A stretch of DNA of 64,000 nucleotides from Panaeolus papilionaceus (lineage: Eukaryota > Basidiomycota > Agaricomycetes > Agaricales). The DNA lies in assembly GCA_015501605.1 (NCBI GenBank), contig JADNRZ010000001.1:1984001-2048000 (forward strand). Reading direction: 5' to 3'. Position 1 is the stretch's first letter. Every line of letters begins with the position of its first letter. The notes below the pieces were generated by a model. That model was not told the origin of the DNA, ran no database searches, and worked only from the letters and a program-made list of their open reading frames with translations. The position numbers were made by a program, and so were the translations under genes. Positions 1 to 11,539 of the stretch are shown here, one piece after another.

Positions 1-241
1 CAGCGTTTTTGAACTGAATAATGGCTTGTTGGCGAATGGCGATGGGTAGAGTGGCATTGGCAGCAATTTCCTGTAAGGCATCGTAGCACCCAAACATATC
101 CAGCATTTCCTTTAAGCGCTTTGTAGATGCCTGAATGACAGATACATCCTGAGAAGCAGCAGCCCTGATAACCTGATATACTTCTTCTCGAGACACCGAC
201 TGGACGTTGGCGCCCATCGCGATAGATCCGCGAGAATCCAT
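1..241 (-). CDS. Karyopherin-beta (importin-11/Kap120-like), N-terminal fragment
   Basis: The minus-strand reading frame starts at an ATG at 241 (a second in-frame ATG is at 217) and stays open to the window edge, so only about 80 N-terminal residues are present. Visible segments include QASTKRLKEMLD, then YDALQEIAANATLP, then IRQQAIIQFKNA. This is the layout of the importin-beta N-terminal HEAT repeat: helix A, helix B and the conserved 'R..A...FKN' segment that contacts Ran. Importins of this kind carry cargo into the nucleus and release it on RanGTP binding. The spacing best recalls importin-11/Kap120, but other beta-karyopherins are possible. An in-frame stop lies upstream of 241, which supports this start. 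The gene is divergent from SLX4. Confidence 0.6.
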   Translation of the reverse strand, partial: MDSRGSIAMGANVQSVSREEVYQVIRAAASQDVSVIQASTKRLKEMLDMFGCYDALQEIAANATLPIAIRQQAIIQFKNA

Positions 242-562
242 TGGTAGACGGTTTCTGTCAGAGGGGCAGTGTTGTGATGTCTCCTATGACGTAACTTTGG
301 TAGATAGGCGGCGCAGGTGTTGGAACGGGGGTAAGGTTGTAAAATGTATCTCAAGGGTTGCGATTAAGGTATCCGTGCTTCAAATGCTGCCAGTGGTCAA
401 TGAGGGTCATGTAAATAACACAGCCAAATAACGCGTCGTCGCGTGAATTAGGAGATAACTTTCCCAGACCTGACTGTTAACGTTTATGAGCAACCACCAT
501 CTACCTGTCTATCGTTTTGTGTCTTGAAGCTTGTTCCATTATTTAACATTTAACCTTCTCAT
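242..562. promoter_or_regulatory. Divergent promoter between karyopherin and SLX4 genes
   Basis: This 321-bp stretch holds no gene and must contain both 5' regions. Two recognisable elements are visible. TGACGTAA at 287-294 resembles a CRE/ATF-type bZIP site. ACGCGT at 431-436 is a perfect MluI cell-cycle box, the MBF target in ascomycetes, and lies about 130 bp upstream of the SLX4 start. Function of either site is inferred from the motif alone. Confidence 0.45.
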
Positions 563-2306
563 ATGCCAGCCTCTAGCTACCGACGTGCTTTGGGTGTTGA
601 GGTTTTGGAGATTGTGGAGGACTCCGAACCAGAAAGGGAGGAACAGCGGAGAAATTTTAGGAAAGGCAGCCACACCGTCAAGGGCAAGAAAATCTCAGTA
701 ATTGAGCTTTCAGGTATGCTATAATATTCGACGTAGTCCAAGAATCTCTATTCATTGAAAAGAAGATTCTTCTGATTCAGATACTCCAGCACGATTACCA
801 CACACCGCAGCAATAAACATCAAAACGAATTCTTCCGATAACGCTGCTGGAGCCTCAGGTGGAGGAATGCTCGAACCTCAATCTCATCACATGGAACGTT
901 CTGAGGGCTTAAACCTGCAACAATTTGCATTCCAACACACGGGTTCATCAGCATCTAAGGTGGTAACCAGACCACCCACCGTCATACTCCGGCCAGTAAA
1001 AGTTGCTCGGCCACTCTCTGATGAGCAGAGTGATATTGCGCCCAACGACGTTGAAGGTCTCACTGCCTGCGTCTCGTGTGAAGTGAAATGGACAGCTAGG
1101 AAGACCTCTGTGCAGAAATTAGCACATATTCTCAGTTGCGCGAGGCAACATGGTCTTGAGATCCCCACTGTCAAAGTGTTGATTCACAAGCAAACTCGAG
1201 ATCATTCGAGCACATCTCGTGGTCCTAGACAACCGACACAACCAGCGCCACCAGTTCTTCCAAATGCACCCCAGATATCAAAAACATTATTTGAAAACGT
1301 TGCCCCAATGATTCAGCCGAATAAGCGGAACGCTCAGAAAGAACCACCAACCTTACTTTCAACGCCAAGGTCGGGTCGTGATGCCATTCTCTCCAAAGCA
1401 CGAGCAATTCTATATGACACCAACCTCCCATCATCTGGTCTTCTCGACAGCGCCTCCTTCCAACACCACAGGACCAATGATGAGGACGAGGTGACGACCT
1501 CCGACTCACTTCAATTTGGCCAAAGTTTGCTTGGTCAACGACTACCATCCAATAAACCCGGTTTCATCTCGAAGTCATATGACATGGCGTTTGCCTCAAT
1601 ACCAACAGACGGGAAATCAATCACTGCCGCAGAAGAATCAGAGTTGATTAATCACTTGTGCGTGACATGACGTAGAAGCACAGAGAGCGAAGTGACGCTG
1701 ATATTGCTGTTCCTGCCCCTTTTACCTGCGATATTCTAATATAGCTCAGTTCTTAGCGTTGGTTTAAGCCCGGGCGATGCAGCGAGGACAGTGCCAAAGG
1801 TAAGGTGTGCGCCTTTTGATTGATCCCTTGTAGCGCCTTTAACTTTTCCATGGCCTTTTGTCCTGGCCTATGTGATCGTTAGCCTCAAGGGGGCCACTAC
1901 GAAAGGACACGGGGGCAGCTTGTTGTTCAGACACCTAAGAAAATCCGGACTTCCCCAGCTTTTGATGAGACATGGACAGCGTATATGACGGATTGTATCC
2001 AGAAGGATCAGACATTACATTTGCGCATACTGAGATACGAGGTAGCGCATTGATCGAAGCAGATCGTAACAGGAAATACTAACAAATTGTCAGCCCGTTA
2101 ACTTCGACGTGTTTCTGAAAATGGCTGAGTCTTATGCACCTCTCACCAGTCGACTCCGGGCAGAAGTGCGCGATTTTCTGGACTCTCAGGTAAAAATATC
2201 TATGGATAGGCTGTAATCAATGACTCAACTTCATCTTTGACTTCAACAGGCGATTCATTTCTTTGGAGCTGAAAAAATATGGGGAAAGAAAGCAGCAAGA
2301 AGATGA
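563..2306 (+). CDS. SLX4: Structure-specific endonuclease subunit SLX4
   Basis: SLX4 is the nuclear scaffold that activates SLX1 to cut branched DNA during recombination and fork repair. Six exons join in frame to 460 aa: 563-713, 781-1657, 1757-1799, 1883-2041, 2094-2189, 2250-2306. The middle part has the Slx4-type zinc-binding segment: a CVSC pair, then KWTARKTS, then HILSCARQHGL. The C-terminus has the Slx4 SLX1-binding signature LRILRYEPVNFDVFLKMAE followed by LRAEVRDFLDSQAIHFFG. The large second exon alone looks like a complete ORF (ATG at 867), but the upstream exon splices into it in phase and starts at 563. The intron at 1658-1756 is the least certain; it was chosen because it restores frame and gives a branch-point-like CTAAT 15-20 nt before the acceptor. 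The tail converges on FPGS with 75 bp between stops. At 460 aa it is short for an SLX4. Confidence 0.85.
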
Positions 2307-2381
2307 ATAAAGAAGTTATAATGTATAAATATAAAATCTATGTACAAACTTATATCGATTCAACCACGATTGTTACAACAA

Positions 2382-4312
2382 TCAGAATGCATTGTCTGAC
2401 AAGCCTGCGGCTTCAATGACACCACCAACAAGATGTAAGCTTCCTGTTACTAAGATATGAACCGGCGAATCCGTTGGGACCATCTCTATGGCTTTCACCG
2501 CGTGTTCAATCGACGGAAGAACATGAATTTTGTCATGAGGAAATTCGGGATAGAGGTTCTTCCAGGCAGCCTCAAGTGCTACTTGAACCTTGAGATCGTC
2601 AGGCGACACGGCCTTGGTTGCCAAATCTTTACAACTATGAGCACGCATGAATCAAACTTAATAAGTATACCGCTCACCTCCTTTGAAGTGTCCATCTGCG
2701 TATGTGACATTGGTGCAAAAAATGACTTCATCGAAGAAAGGAAGTTCCATGAAGGATTTTTCCAACTTTGCCAGGATTGTCTCCTTGATTATTTGAAGAA
2801 ATGACTCTCCAGATCGACCACTCGTGCAGTTGAAGACAAGAATTTGCTTGGAATCTTTGGATAGAACCCCCACCCCTGGAGTAGCGAACCATTCAGCACA
2901 GAACTTGAGACTCTCTACTGTGTGAGCCCCATCGAGGTACCATGTTGTGTTGGGTCGTTTAGAATCTACTATAGTTTGGCATCTTCCCGGCCATTTGGCG
3001 TTCGCAAGACCTTCCTGGAACGACTGAGGCATAATTGAATCCTTAAAGGTCATCCCTCCTTTGGCTTCCAAAAATGCCTTGGACAGTTCTACCGCTAGTG
3101 TAGCATTCTGCACTTGGTGTGCTCCATCAAGACCTAGGACACCGTCAACATGATATATTTTGCTGTGAATGAATAACTGACCGAGTTTATAGTTGAACCG
3201 CTGTGGCTCAGGAACGATTTTGAGGCCCTGTGACTAGTGACGGAGGAGGGTCAACGACATGTGAAGAGGGCACAATACCATTACCAACTTTGAGTTCCTT
3301 CGATCTTTCCTCGATGACTTGTAGAGCATCTTGTGATTGGTCCACAGAATAAGCCGGAACACTCTCCTGGGTAGATGCAAGGTTGGTAAGATATACTAAT
3401 ATTAACACCCATGAGAGAAAGATACTTTAAAAATTCCAGATTTCTGCCACGCAATTTCTGGAAGGGTCTTCCCGAGAACTTGGACATGGTCAATTCCAAG
3501 CGCTGTGATGCCAGTAACTACTGGCTTTGGGACAATGTTGGTGCTGTCAAAAGTCCCGCCAACCCCGACTTCAAGGACTGTTGCATCAACCTTTAGCTCC
3601 GTGAAAACGTGGAATGCCATTAAAGTGAGGAATCTGAAATAGCCAGGCATCGGCGGCGTTGTCGGTACACGGCTCTGTCAGGGGCCAAGTTGATAAAGTA
3701 AACAAAGATGGATGCAAAATCGTACCGTATTGTTGCTCTTCAAGCGGTCCCAAACTTCAAAAAAATATCTGGCGAAGTCACTTTCAGATAGGGGTTTACC
3801 ATTGATTCGTATCCGTTCTCGAACAGCTATAAGGTGTGGTGATGTATAAAGACCTATGTTGGGTTGATAGTTAGTTAAGCTTTGACAGAAGAGTGCATAA
3901 ATAATACCTATTTTCCAGTCCGGTTTGGCATGTCGAATGATTGAATCTACAAATGCACTTGTCGAACCTTTCCCTTTAGTGCCTGCGATATGGATAACGT
4001 TCAATGAATTGAGTTGGTCAGGCTACAGAAGAGTTACAACGGTTGGAATTTATGCTAAGGAGTGCAATTGCTTACGGTATACCCAATGCGTTCTAAATAT
4101 TCGAGCATTTCTGGAATAGCGAACTGACTGAGACGCCCGCCAGAGGCACGAACTGCTTCGAGAGTTGCTGCATTTGATTGTAGAGAGTTGAGGTGTTCAA
4201 CGGCATCCTGGTAAGATTTGGTGGACATATTCCTAGAGTTGTTATGTATTCGGGGACAACTTGCCCGAAGAAAGTTGCCAATCGATAAGGTTAACTTGGA
4301 ATTCCATAGCAT
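2382..4312 (-). CDS. MET7: Folylpolyglutamate synthase
   Basis: Adds gamma-linked glutamates to folates in an ATP-dependent ligase reaction, which retains them in cytosol and mitochondria for one-carbon metabolism. The first exon (4076-4312) encodes a basic, Ser/Asn-rich leader. The second begins at 4022 and carries the family P-loop [14 protein letters not shown], then the substrate loop [16 protein letters not shown]. Downstream are [14 protein letters not shown] with the metal/ATP residues, [20 protein letters not shown] with the folate-binding His, and a glutamate-ligase C-terminal domain ending GLSDNAF. A GT..AG intron between KIG and LYTSPHL reconstructs the conserved strand exactly. 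Two in-frame starts, 4312 and 4228 (Met29, [10 protein letters not shown]), would give a mitochondrial and a cytosolic form, as in other eukaryotic FPGS genes. A CACGTG box lies 87 bp upstream. Confidence 0.93.
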
Positions 4313-4684
4313 TGCCTCCTTTCACTATAATAATAAAAAATACCAAGTCACGACCAAATCGGATATGGAAGTGAATGAAGTCAGAAGCACGACACGGTCA
4401 CGTGGTTATTGATTGATTGACCTGAGAGAACTGAGACCTTTGGATGTATCGACTTCAAGTTGTGACTCACTGTTATATTAGAATCTGGCCAACTCAGATG
4501 CTTTCCTGGTCCTTATAACCCGAACACTCGTGCATCAAATCCAACCCATTTGTATTCCAAGTCCTTTTTGCAAGGAAAAAATAACCTGGTAAACGTTTTC
4601 CCGAACATCCTTTGATAGCTTTTAGGTTGACTGCTCTCACGTTTTCTCCCTTGAGTATTTCTACTTTCTCTAGAATCTTGTATA
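4313..4684. promoter_or_regulatory. Divergent promoter, FPGS and BRCT genes
   Basis: 372 bp with no coding signal. A perfect CACGTG E-box sits at 4399-4404. Such sites bind Cbf1-type bHLH factors that control methionine and one-carbon genes in yeasts, which fits the FPGS gene on the left, but binding here is inference. The half nearer the BRCT gene is AT-rich, without a clear TATA box. Confidence 0.4.
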
Positions 4685-5537
4685 ATGGAAAGATACTTTT
4701 CAACTGCTCCTAAACCAGATCGCTCTACAAAGGTGAAGGGGAAGGACGCACAACCATCGACTACACCATGCGCTTTTTCATCTGTAACAGATGCCCTACT
4801 TGGTCAACTTTCACATCCATTGAATCCAATTACTCGCTCCGACATCAGCGAGAGAACTGGTAAAAGACCTGTTTGTGAGGCTTGGTTTCCATTTTGAAAA
4901 TTACTTTGATAGATCTTGTGTATAACTGCGCTACTGGTCATCAAATATGGGAGCGGCGCAAGACAGAGGCTACAACTGTTATCGATAGGGAAAAGCAGCT
5001 GTCCGCCCAACGACCAGCTCCCAAAGCGGTACCTGGCTTTCGCATGGCCTTATCCGGTGCCAAAATCTACGTTAATGGATATATAGAAGGATCTACAGAT
5101 ACAGAACTCAAACGTGCTGCACTGAGTGCAGGCGGACAAATTGTGTAAGGCATGCGGTCATCATTCGTTGGGGCACAATAATTGACTGTATATGCAGGAA
5201 TTCTCCCACCCAATGTACACATATTATAACATCTAGGTGTCTAAGCGGCTCCAAAGTCCACCGCTTCTTAGCGCATAAACAGCGAAAGAAGCCGTATATC
5301 GTCAAACCTGAGTGGGTATTCGACAGTGTCGCCCAAGCTAAGCGACGGCCCGAACGACCTTACACCGTTCTAATGGGCCACTCAACGGCGAAATTCCAGG
5401 AAAATATGTCAGGTACGAACCACTTTTAGTTGTTGTATATCTTGTGTTCGACTATCCATCCTAGCTCTTCAGGAGGTCAAGATGACAAGCCCGTTCTAAC
5501 ACAAACCGCACCCGCTCATTCGAAGCATGTTTTATAA
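4685..5537 (+). CDS. Small single-BRCT-domain protein (REV1-type BRCT, no polymerase)
   Basis: Four exons (4685-4859, 4913-5144, 5198-5412, 5473-5537) join in frame to 228 aa. Residues about 110-215 form one BRCT domain: GAKIYVNGYIEGST at strand 1, ALSAGGQIV with the conserved GG turn, THIITSRCLSGSK, then VKPEWVFDSV with the invariant Trp. BRCT domains bind phosphoproteins or DNA ends in repair complexes. The domain looks most like that of translesion polymerase REV1, including the VNGY segment, but no Y-family polymerase follows: the stop is at 5537 and the next gene starts 150 bp on. The N-terminus MERYFSTAPKP is basic and disordered. It is either a dedicated adaptor or a relic of a REV1 N-terminus. 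The third exon start (5198) was chosen because it restores the conserved THII strand. Confidence 0.75.
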
Positions 5538-5687
5538 TAAGGATGCCATGATTTATAGATATATTTGTGTGTGCTGAACGACGTGTAGGTGATCATGTGT
5601 GGAGTTCATGTGCACAATATTCCGGGCTCCATTCGAATACATCATTTAAATACGAAGTAATCAGAGTCCTGAAGCAAGTGAAGAGAA

Positions 5688-7293
5688 ATGCGACTCCTTC
5701 TTGTAACTGCGCTTGTGTTCCTTTCTGCCACTGCTTCCTCGATCCCTGATGTCAGTCTAATCATGATGCGGCATAGACGCCGTTTCGAGCTCCTGATAAG
5801 CTGAACATTTTACAGCCTCTTAGATCTATACGCATTGCGTCCCCTGACCTTTCTGCCTTCGCCACCTTCCTCCCATTTGGCGCAACAGCTACCAGCTTTC
5901 AAGTGAAGGACAAGGTTTCTCATTTTTGCGATTACGTTTCCCGCAGACAATAACCTTGACTTGTTGTATAGAAAGGTCGATTTCGTGACATCCTGCTTGG
6001 ATTCGACGATGCGGTGAGCAGATACACTCTTAACTATCTACTCTATTTTGCATCCCCTTATGCAATCACTGTCAGACCCTCTACCAAAGTGATGCCAAAG
6101 GCCATCCATATTTCGGTCCTATAGTGGGCAGGTAATTGGTCGATCCATTGTCCGAGTGAAAGTCGTAGCCAACCTTTTTCTAGATATGCAAACAGGATTA
6201 GGAATGGCACATTCACTATCCCAATCAGTAAGGATGCATCAGGACCCAATAAGTTCTTCGTTCCACACAATGAAGGTTGGAGCCAATTATCTGGAATACA
6301 GGAAGGGATCTTGACCGTTGCATCCCACAGGTAACAACACATTGCATGGTGGCTTGGTTGGATACGACCGTCGACCGTGGAATGTAGACAAGGTATCTGC
6401 TCACTCTGTGACATTCAGTTTGGTCGATCCCAGTGGAACCGAAGGTTTTCCAGGCACAGTTAAGACCACGGTATGGAGTCCATGTTCGGTACTCGAAACA
6501 CAACGAACTGCTAACTCTGATGTAAAGGTAGTTTACACCTTGGAACGGAACGCCCAGTGGAAAATCAGCATAAAGGCAACTTCGTCTGCACTCACCCCGA
6601 TCATGCTGAGCGGTCACCACTACTGGAACCTTGAAGCGTATCAAGAAACTCAAGATTTGAACCATCACTTCATGGAATTCCAAGCATCTCGCTGGGTCGC
6701 GACAGACGGCGCTCTGATACCCACCGGGAAGCTATCTTCTGTTGATAAGACCCCTATGGATTTCAGAAAGGCGAAATCCATCGGCCTCAATATTCCAGCG
6801 ACAGCAAAGGACGAATTTTGCGGGACGGGCGCGTATAACAGCTCCTCTGTTCGATTATTCCGGGCTGACAAACATATTCTAATTATTAAATAATAGGGTG
6901 TGTTGGATTTGATAATTGTTGGGCGTTTGACCACCCAAACAGCCGCAAGCCTGCAGCTTCATTCTGGAGCACAAATTCCGGTATTAAGTTAGTAAACGGT
7001 TTACAATCTAACAAGACTTACTTATTCTGCACCCCCAAAGACTGGACATCTTTACGGATCAGATTGCACTTCAAGTTTACACTTGCAACGGCATCTTCAA
7101 CCCTGACCTACCAATCCCCAGAAAAAGGAGCCAAGGGGGACCAACTAAAATTTACGACAACCATTCATGCATTGTCATCGAGGCTGAATCGTTGATTGAC
7201 GCCATCAATAACCCAGAGTTGGACGTAAATCAAATCTATGGGCCTGCAAGGCCCTATGTTTGGGAAGCCACATATGCATTTTCAACTCTGTAA
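5688..7293 (+). CDS. Aldose 1-epimerase (galactose mutarotase), secreted
   Basis: Interconverts alpha and beta anomers of aldoses, feeding galactose and glucose catabolism. The first exon gives a signal peptide, MRLLLVTALVFLSATASS, so the enzyme probably acts outside the cell or in the secretory pathway. Core motifs follow in order: FLPFGATATSF, GRFRDILLGFDD, GRIRNGTF, GNNTLHGG with the catalytic-domain His, then GHHYWNLE with the second active-site His, and a C-terminal VIEAESLIDAINN carrying the Glu base region. The conserved stretch FCGTG-CVGFDNCWAFDHPN is only rebuilt if an intron 6829-6896 with a GC (not GT) donor is removed. The next intron has donor GTTAGT, and its removal gives SGIKLDIFTDQ. 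If the GC intron is not spliced, the frame stops at 6892, before the C-terminal third. Confidence 0.88.
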
Positions 7294-7875
7294 GGAAGTG
7301 GACATTATATAACGTAGCAAAATATGATAGCCGTGCACCGAATATAAATAACCTGATTGAAATGCGTCAGAAAAAATAACTCGACATGGTTCAGCAATCA
7401 GATAAAAAGGGATCAGGACGTCCAAGCGTATAAAGGGCGTCTGGCTGGTATCGTCAAAGGCACACAAAAGTGTGGCTTGGTCTGGTGCACAGCATAATAC
7501 TCATCTTGTATGCGATAATGGAGATTGACTCACTGTTTGTGTCCATACAAGAAAAAAAAAACTGTGGAGGGAAGGAGAGAAGAGAGCAAGAAAAAAATGA
7601 AAATAAACAGTCAGAAACAACCTGTCTATTTATTTATAAGACGTTGATCAGGCACACATGAATCAACAAGACCACACACAGACCCACAACATCAGTGATG
7701 GCCAGACTCCGCCCATCATCATCAACTCGACACTAACTTAGCACCGGTTCACTACGTTTTACCAGTTTTCAAGTCCTTTCATTGTATTATAAACCTGCGC
7801 TATCTTATAAGACAGCGTATCTCTAGGGCCATATCGTCTTATTCAACTGGCAAACAAATCAGTCAATCCGAATCC
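7294..7875. other. Intergenic region upstream of EFR3
   Basis: 582 bp without a supportable gene. It holds the mutarotase 3' end, a purine-rich tract at about 7548-7610 (A runs mixed with GGAGAG), and an ATTATAAA box near 7786-7793, about 85 bp before the EFR3 start, that could serve as its TATA element. Short ORFs on both strands here have no recognisable content. Confidence 0.4.
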
Positions 7876-10800
7876 ATGAACCTCTTCGCTGCCAATCACG
7901 TGAAACTCCTAAACTCATGCTATCCACCGAATTCGACCCTCCTTGCTGCTGGACCAGACTACTCACCAAATTCTCATGAACTGAGTCGTTTGACTTACTA
8001 TGCGTCAGGATTTGTGTGCCCTTGCATAGTAGTCTCTCAGATCTAATACTCTTATAGGTCAAACCATCCAAGCAAACTTGCCAAAATCGGCAGCGAGTTG
8101 GAAAAGCGATTGAGGCTCGAATGTCGCAAAGCCAAGGATGGCAATGCCAGGTCAAGGGCGTAGGTATTTTTTAAAAAAAAAGTATTATACAGTAACTGAA
8201 CGCCGTTTAAATTTCAAGTTCCCTTCTTATTTCACTCGCAATTCTTCGATCCCTGGCGACGGAGTGTCGACGAGACATCGTCCTTTTGTCCCCGTATCTG
8301 GTTTCATCTGTTGATTTCTCTCTCTCGTCTCTCCCATCGGATTTGGACTTGGTTGCACGAGCTGCAAGTGTTGTAAGATCTGATTTATTCCCTATTTCCA
8401 ACATTTTGTGAATGGTATAGTAAGTTTACAGCCTGGACAACATACACCAATGGCAGTTTAACCAACGCAGACCACGATATGACAAACCGTTACCTTTCAA
8501 TTCTAAGGAGATTTAGTGCTCTTAGTGCTTCGAAGCTTCCTGATCAGGAAACTCAGAACCGGTCAGTCTCTTCCTCTACCTAGCACAGGCAGTCACTGAG
8601 TTTCGAGCAGGACACGTTTAATTGGCCTTGCTGCGCTGTCTGCAGCTATTAACTCTGAGGTTTTATATCATGACGCTGCGCAGTTTGGGGCACAGGTATC
8701 CACAATACTGCAACCCAGCATTCAAATCATATTTGAAACGTCAATGACGATGTTGAACAATCAGTTCGTGCCTTTTTACTTCACCTGTCTGAGGGATCGT
8801 CTTATGCACAGACAGGTCTTTAGCGGTAAAGGGCTCACCAGCGTCACCATATCTAACAGAGTTCCGCACCAGGCCCGCGGTTGAACGACGCGCAGCTTCA
8901 ATTCATATTCATGTTGATGGGGACAAGGGCCCATCATTGGAAGACGTATCAGAGGCTTCCCTGCGCGCTTTATTCGCACTCTTAAGTCACTCCAACGGAG
9001 AGCAGCTACGATACGTCATGCAGTCCTTGTTTACCAGCGTGGACCAGCTAAATGGATGGGACCACATTGAACACTGTTGCTGGATGGCAAAGAAGGTTGC
9101 TGAATGGGCGCAGTACCAGTACCGCTACGTCGTACCCACGTGGCTTGTTGACCACCTTCTGCAGTATCAAGATGTCGAAAAGATCAATTCCCTACATCAC
9201 GCTGTCATGTCTATGATCCAAGCTGTTTTTAGTTCTCCAACCCCACTCATCAATCTTTCTTCGTCGGATATTATGTCGACCTTGCTTACGGTCCTACTCC
9301 GCCGCACCTCAATTAACCCCGACGATGGTGCTTTGGCGCCTTTGGTGGGCTGCATATCATCATTAGGCTGTCATGTATATTACTCTGATCAAATTCCTGA
9401 CTTAACGGTATGTGGTTGCCCTTTTATTCCATCATCGGTTTCTTACTTGCGATAGGCGGAACTTATTGGTCGTTTGGTCCTGATTGAAGTCCAAGGCATT
9501 CTTATCCCCGGCAAGACGTCGCGCAAAGAATGCCGATCGTCTGCCATCCATAGCATTTTTAAAGGGTTATTAGGCCTTCTCAAAGCTGCAAACAACGGTG
9601 AACCAGCAAGCATTATGGACGAACCCACCAAATCACGTGTCTTTGACCTATCTTCGCCAGAAAAGCCTGAGGAAGAGCGCCCGGCGAGAAGAACCAAAGT
9701 CACCGCTGATATCTGGCAGGACACATTAAGCCTCCTGTGCGACCCAGAACCTTCAGTCAGAAGAGAATGCGCCGATGCCCTCGTATATTATATTACCAAA
9801 GAGATGCCGAAGTATGGAGAAAACCGGGATTTCCAGCTGATCAAACATCCTCGAAGATCAACTGACCTTCGCCATAGTTCGACTATTGTCTCCCATCTTG
9901 CAAATCCAGGCAGTAAATTTCTGAACGCCGTTCATGGATATCTCTATGTACTTGCAATTTCGCCTTCATTATCCCATATAGCATCTGCAGACTCCTTGGA
10001 TGTTGAACCAAGCACTCATACAAGGGGCCGACCAAGCATCGACGCGCGCCCTAACACTCCAAAGCTCCGAAAGCAGGCTATGATATCACACCTAATTGAG
10101 CTTGCTCCCTCATCACTTTCCTCCCAAACTGGTGCTCTTGAGGAAGACTATGCCAACATCCTCAAGATTCTGAATACCATTCAACTATCAGTACCCGTTC
10201 GGGGCTTGTTTACCGGGATCCCAATGCTTTTAGCTTTGGATAGAGCGGTTGACTTTCAGACTACGGAGCCTGCTATTTTACAGCGAATTGTTGCGGTCAA
10301 AAGCATTTTGGCACACGTGTTTCTGACCATTGGCCAAGTGTGGAATGTTACACAGCTGACTGAGTTCGCCGAACAGGTTTGTCAAGAAATAAACCTTCCT
10401 CTGACTGTATTGCGACATTAACTTTCTTTTCAAGGCTATAAGGAATCTATCCACATTTCCTTCGTCAACTGGAGCAAAACCGGAGGAATCGGGTATAAAT
10501 GTAGACGATGCATTGCTCATTATTGCATCTTCACGTTCCCTGCAAGACGCTATCAGTAGTGATCAGGAGCACGTCCTCAAGAGGTTTAAGACAAGCTGGA
10601 CTCCAGAACTTGCATTGAAAGATTGTGAGTCTATAAATTTGAAGTGTTACTGATCCATTGATTCTTTTTAGTTGAATCCTCCGCGTATGACTTGAGTGTT
10701 CGTGGCGACGGTGTCTCGCCTTTGTTGAAGATTTCACCTGCTCTGATGCATATCGAAAACATATCCCTTCATAGCTTGGCAAGGTCAACACGCGGACTCG

Positions 10801-11081
10801 GTGTCACTGACTTGCGGGACGCCCTTGAGGGAAGGGCGAGTCTGTCAAACCCAGCTCTTGCTAGGCCGCCTTCCATCTCCACGCTCGATCATACTTCATT
10901 CTTGGCTTCTGATCCAAATGCGCATCCTGCCCTTAGATTGACAAAAACTCGCTCAAGAACAAAAAAGCGGTCAAATGCTAATGGATCAGCGAATGAGGTT
11001 CGCGATGTTCTGACGCGACTTGGAATTGGGAAACAAAATGGAAGTCTGCTGAAAAATACATTCCAAAAAGGTGGCCAATAG
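7876..11081 (+). CDS. EFR3: EFR3-like plasma-membrane anchor of the PI4-kinase complex
   Basis: Efr3 tethers Stt4/PI4KIIIalpha to the plasma membrane through Ypp1/TTC7 and so drives PI4P synthesis. The N-terminus matches the fungal family: LLNSCYPPN, then ELSRLTYYASNHPSKLAKIG, EKRLRLECRKAKDGNARSRA, then LLISLAILRSLATECRRDI and PSDLDLVARAASV-FTAWTTYTNG. The cysteine in LLNSCYPP is the likely palmitoylation site and the following basic helix contacts lipid. Exon 1 is 7876-8003, exon 2 8058-8159, exon 3 starts at 8219; the first intron has an unusual GTCAGG donor, fixed by frame and conservation. The middle is alpha-helical and HEAT-like. The C-terminus is basic (TKTRSRTKKRSN) and ends LLKNTFQKGGQ. 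The protein is about 880 aa. A conserved-looking ORF at 8937-9455 is one of its internal exons, not a separate gene. Confidence 0.9.
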
Positions 11082-11539
11082 CAATGTTTACGATATGTAA
11101 AAAGATTGATACACCCCTTACCTGTGACTTTTTTTAAATCATGTTTGTAGGTTCCACAATTCGGTGACTCTCATATTAGAATATTTTACTTACTTACACG
11201 CGACTTCAGATTGCACTGATACAATCACCCTTTGTGTAGAATCAGTGGAGAAGTTGCGCATGCTCATCGTGACGAGTGTATCCGTGCAGCAACCAAATAA
11301 TCAAAGAAATCACATAAATTGAACTTAAGACAGGGCAATCCCAAGTCAAGTCGGCTGCTAAGTCCCGGATCAATTGATCAAAAATCATGGACACTTCGAG
11401 TCATTCGCACCGTTTAAAATCGTGTTTAAACCGCAATCCAGTTGTAAAGCCATCGTCTCAGACTTCAGTAGGCGCTGTCACAATAAACAATCGTACTTTT
11501 AAAGCGAAGCAAAACACTTGACTTTATATTCGTCATAGC
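11082..11539. other. Intergenic region between EFR3 and the Slh1-like helicase
   Basis: 458 bp carrying the EFR3 3' UTR and the helicase 5' region, both genes on the plus strand. I see no ORF of interest, no repeat and no clear TATA box; only AT-rich patches. Confidence 0.4.

Noticed and set aside
867..1670. Separate 267-aa gene beginning at ATG 867
   Set aside because: It is exon 2 of SLX4; an upstream exon at 563-713 joins in phase and downstream exons supply the Slx4 C-terminus.
7859..8155. 98-aa minus-strand ORF
   Set aside because: It overlaps the first two EFR3 exons, which read perfectly on the plus strand.
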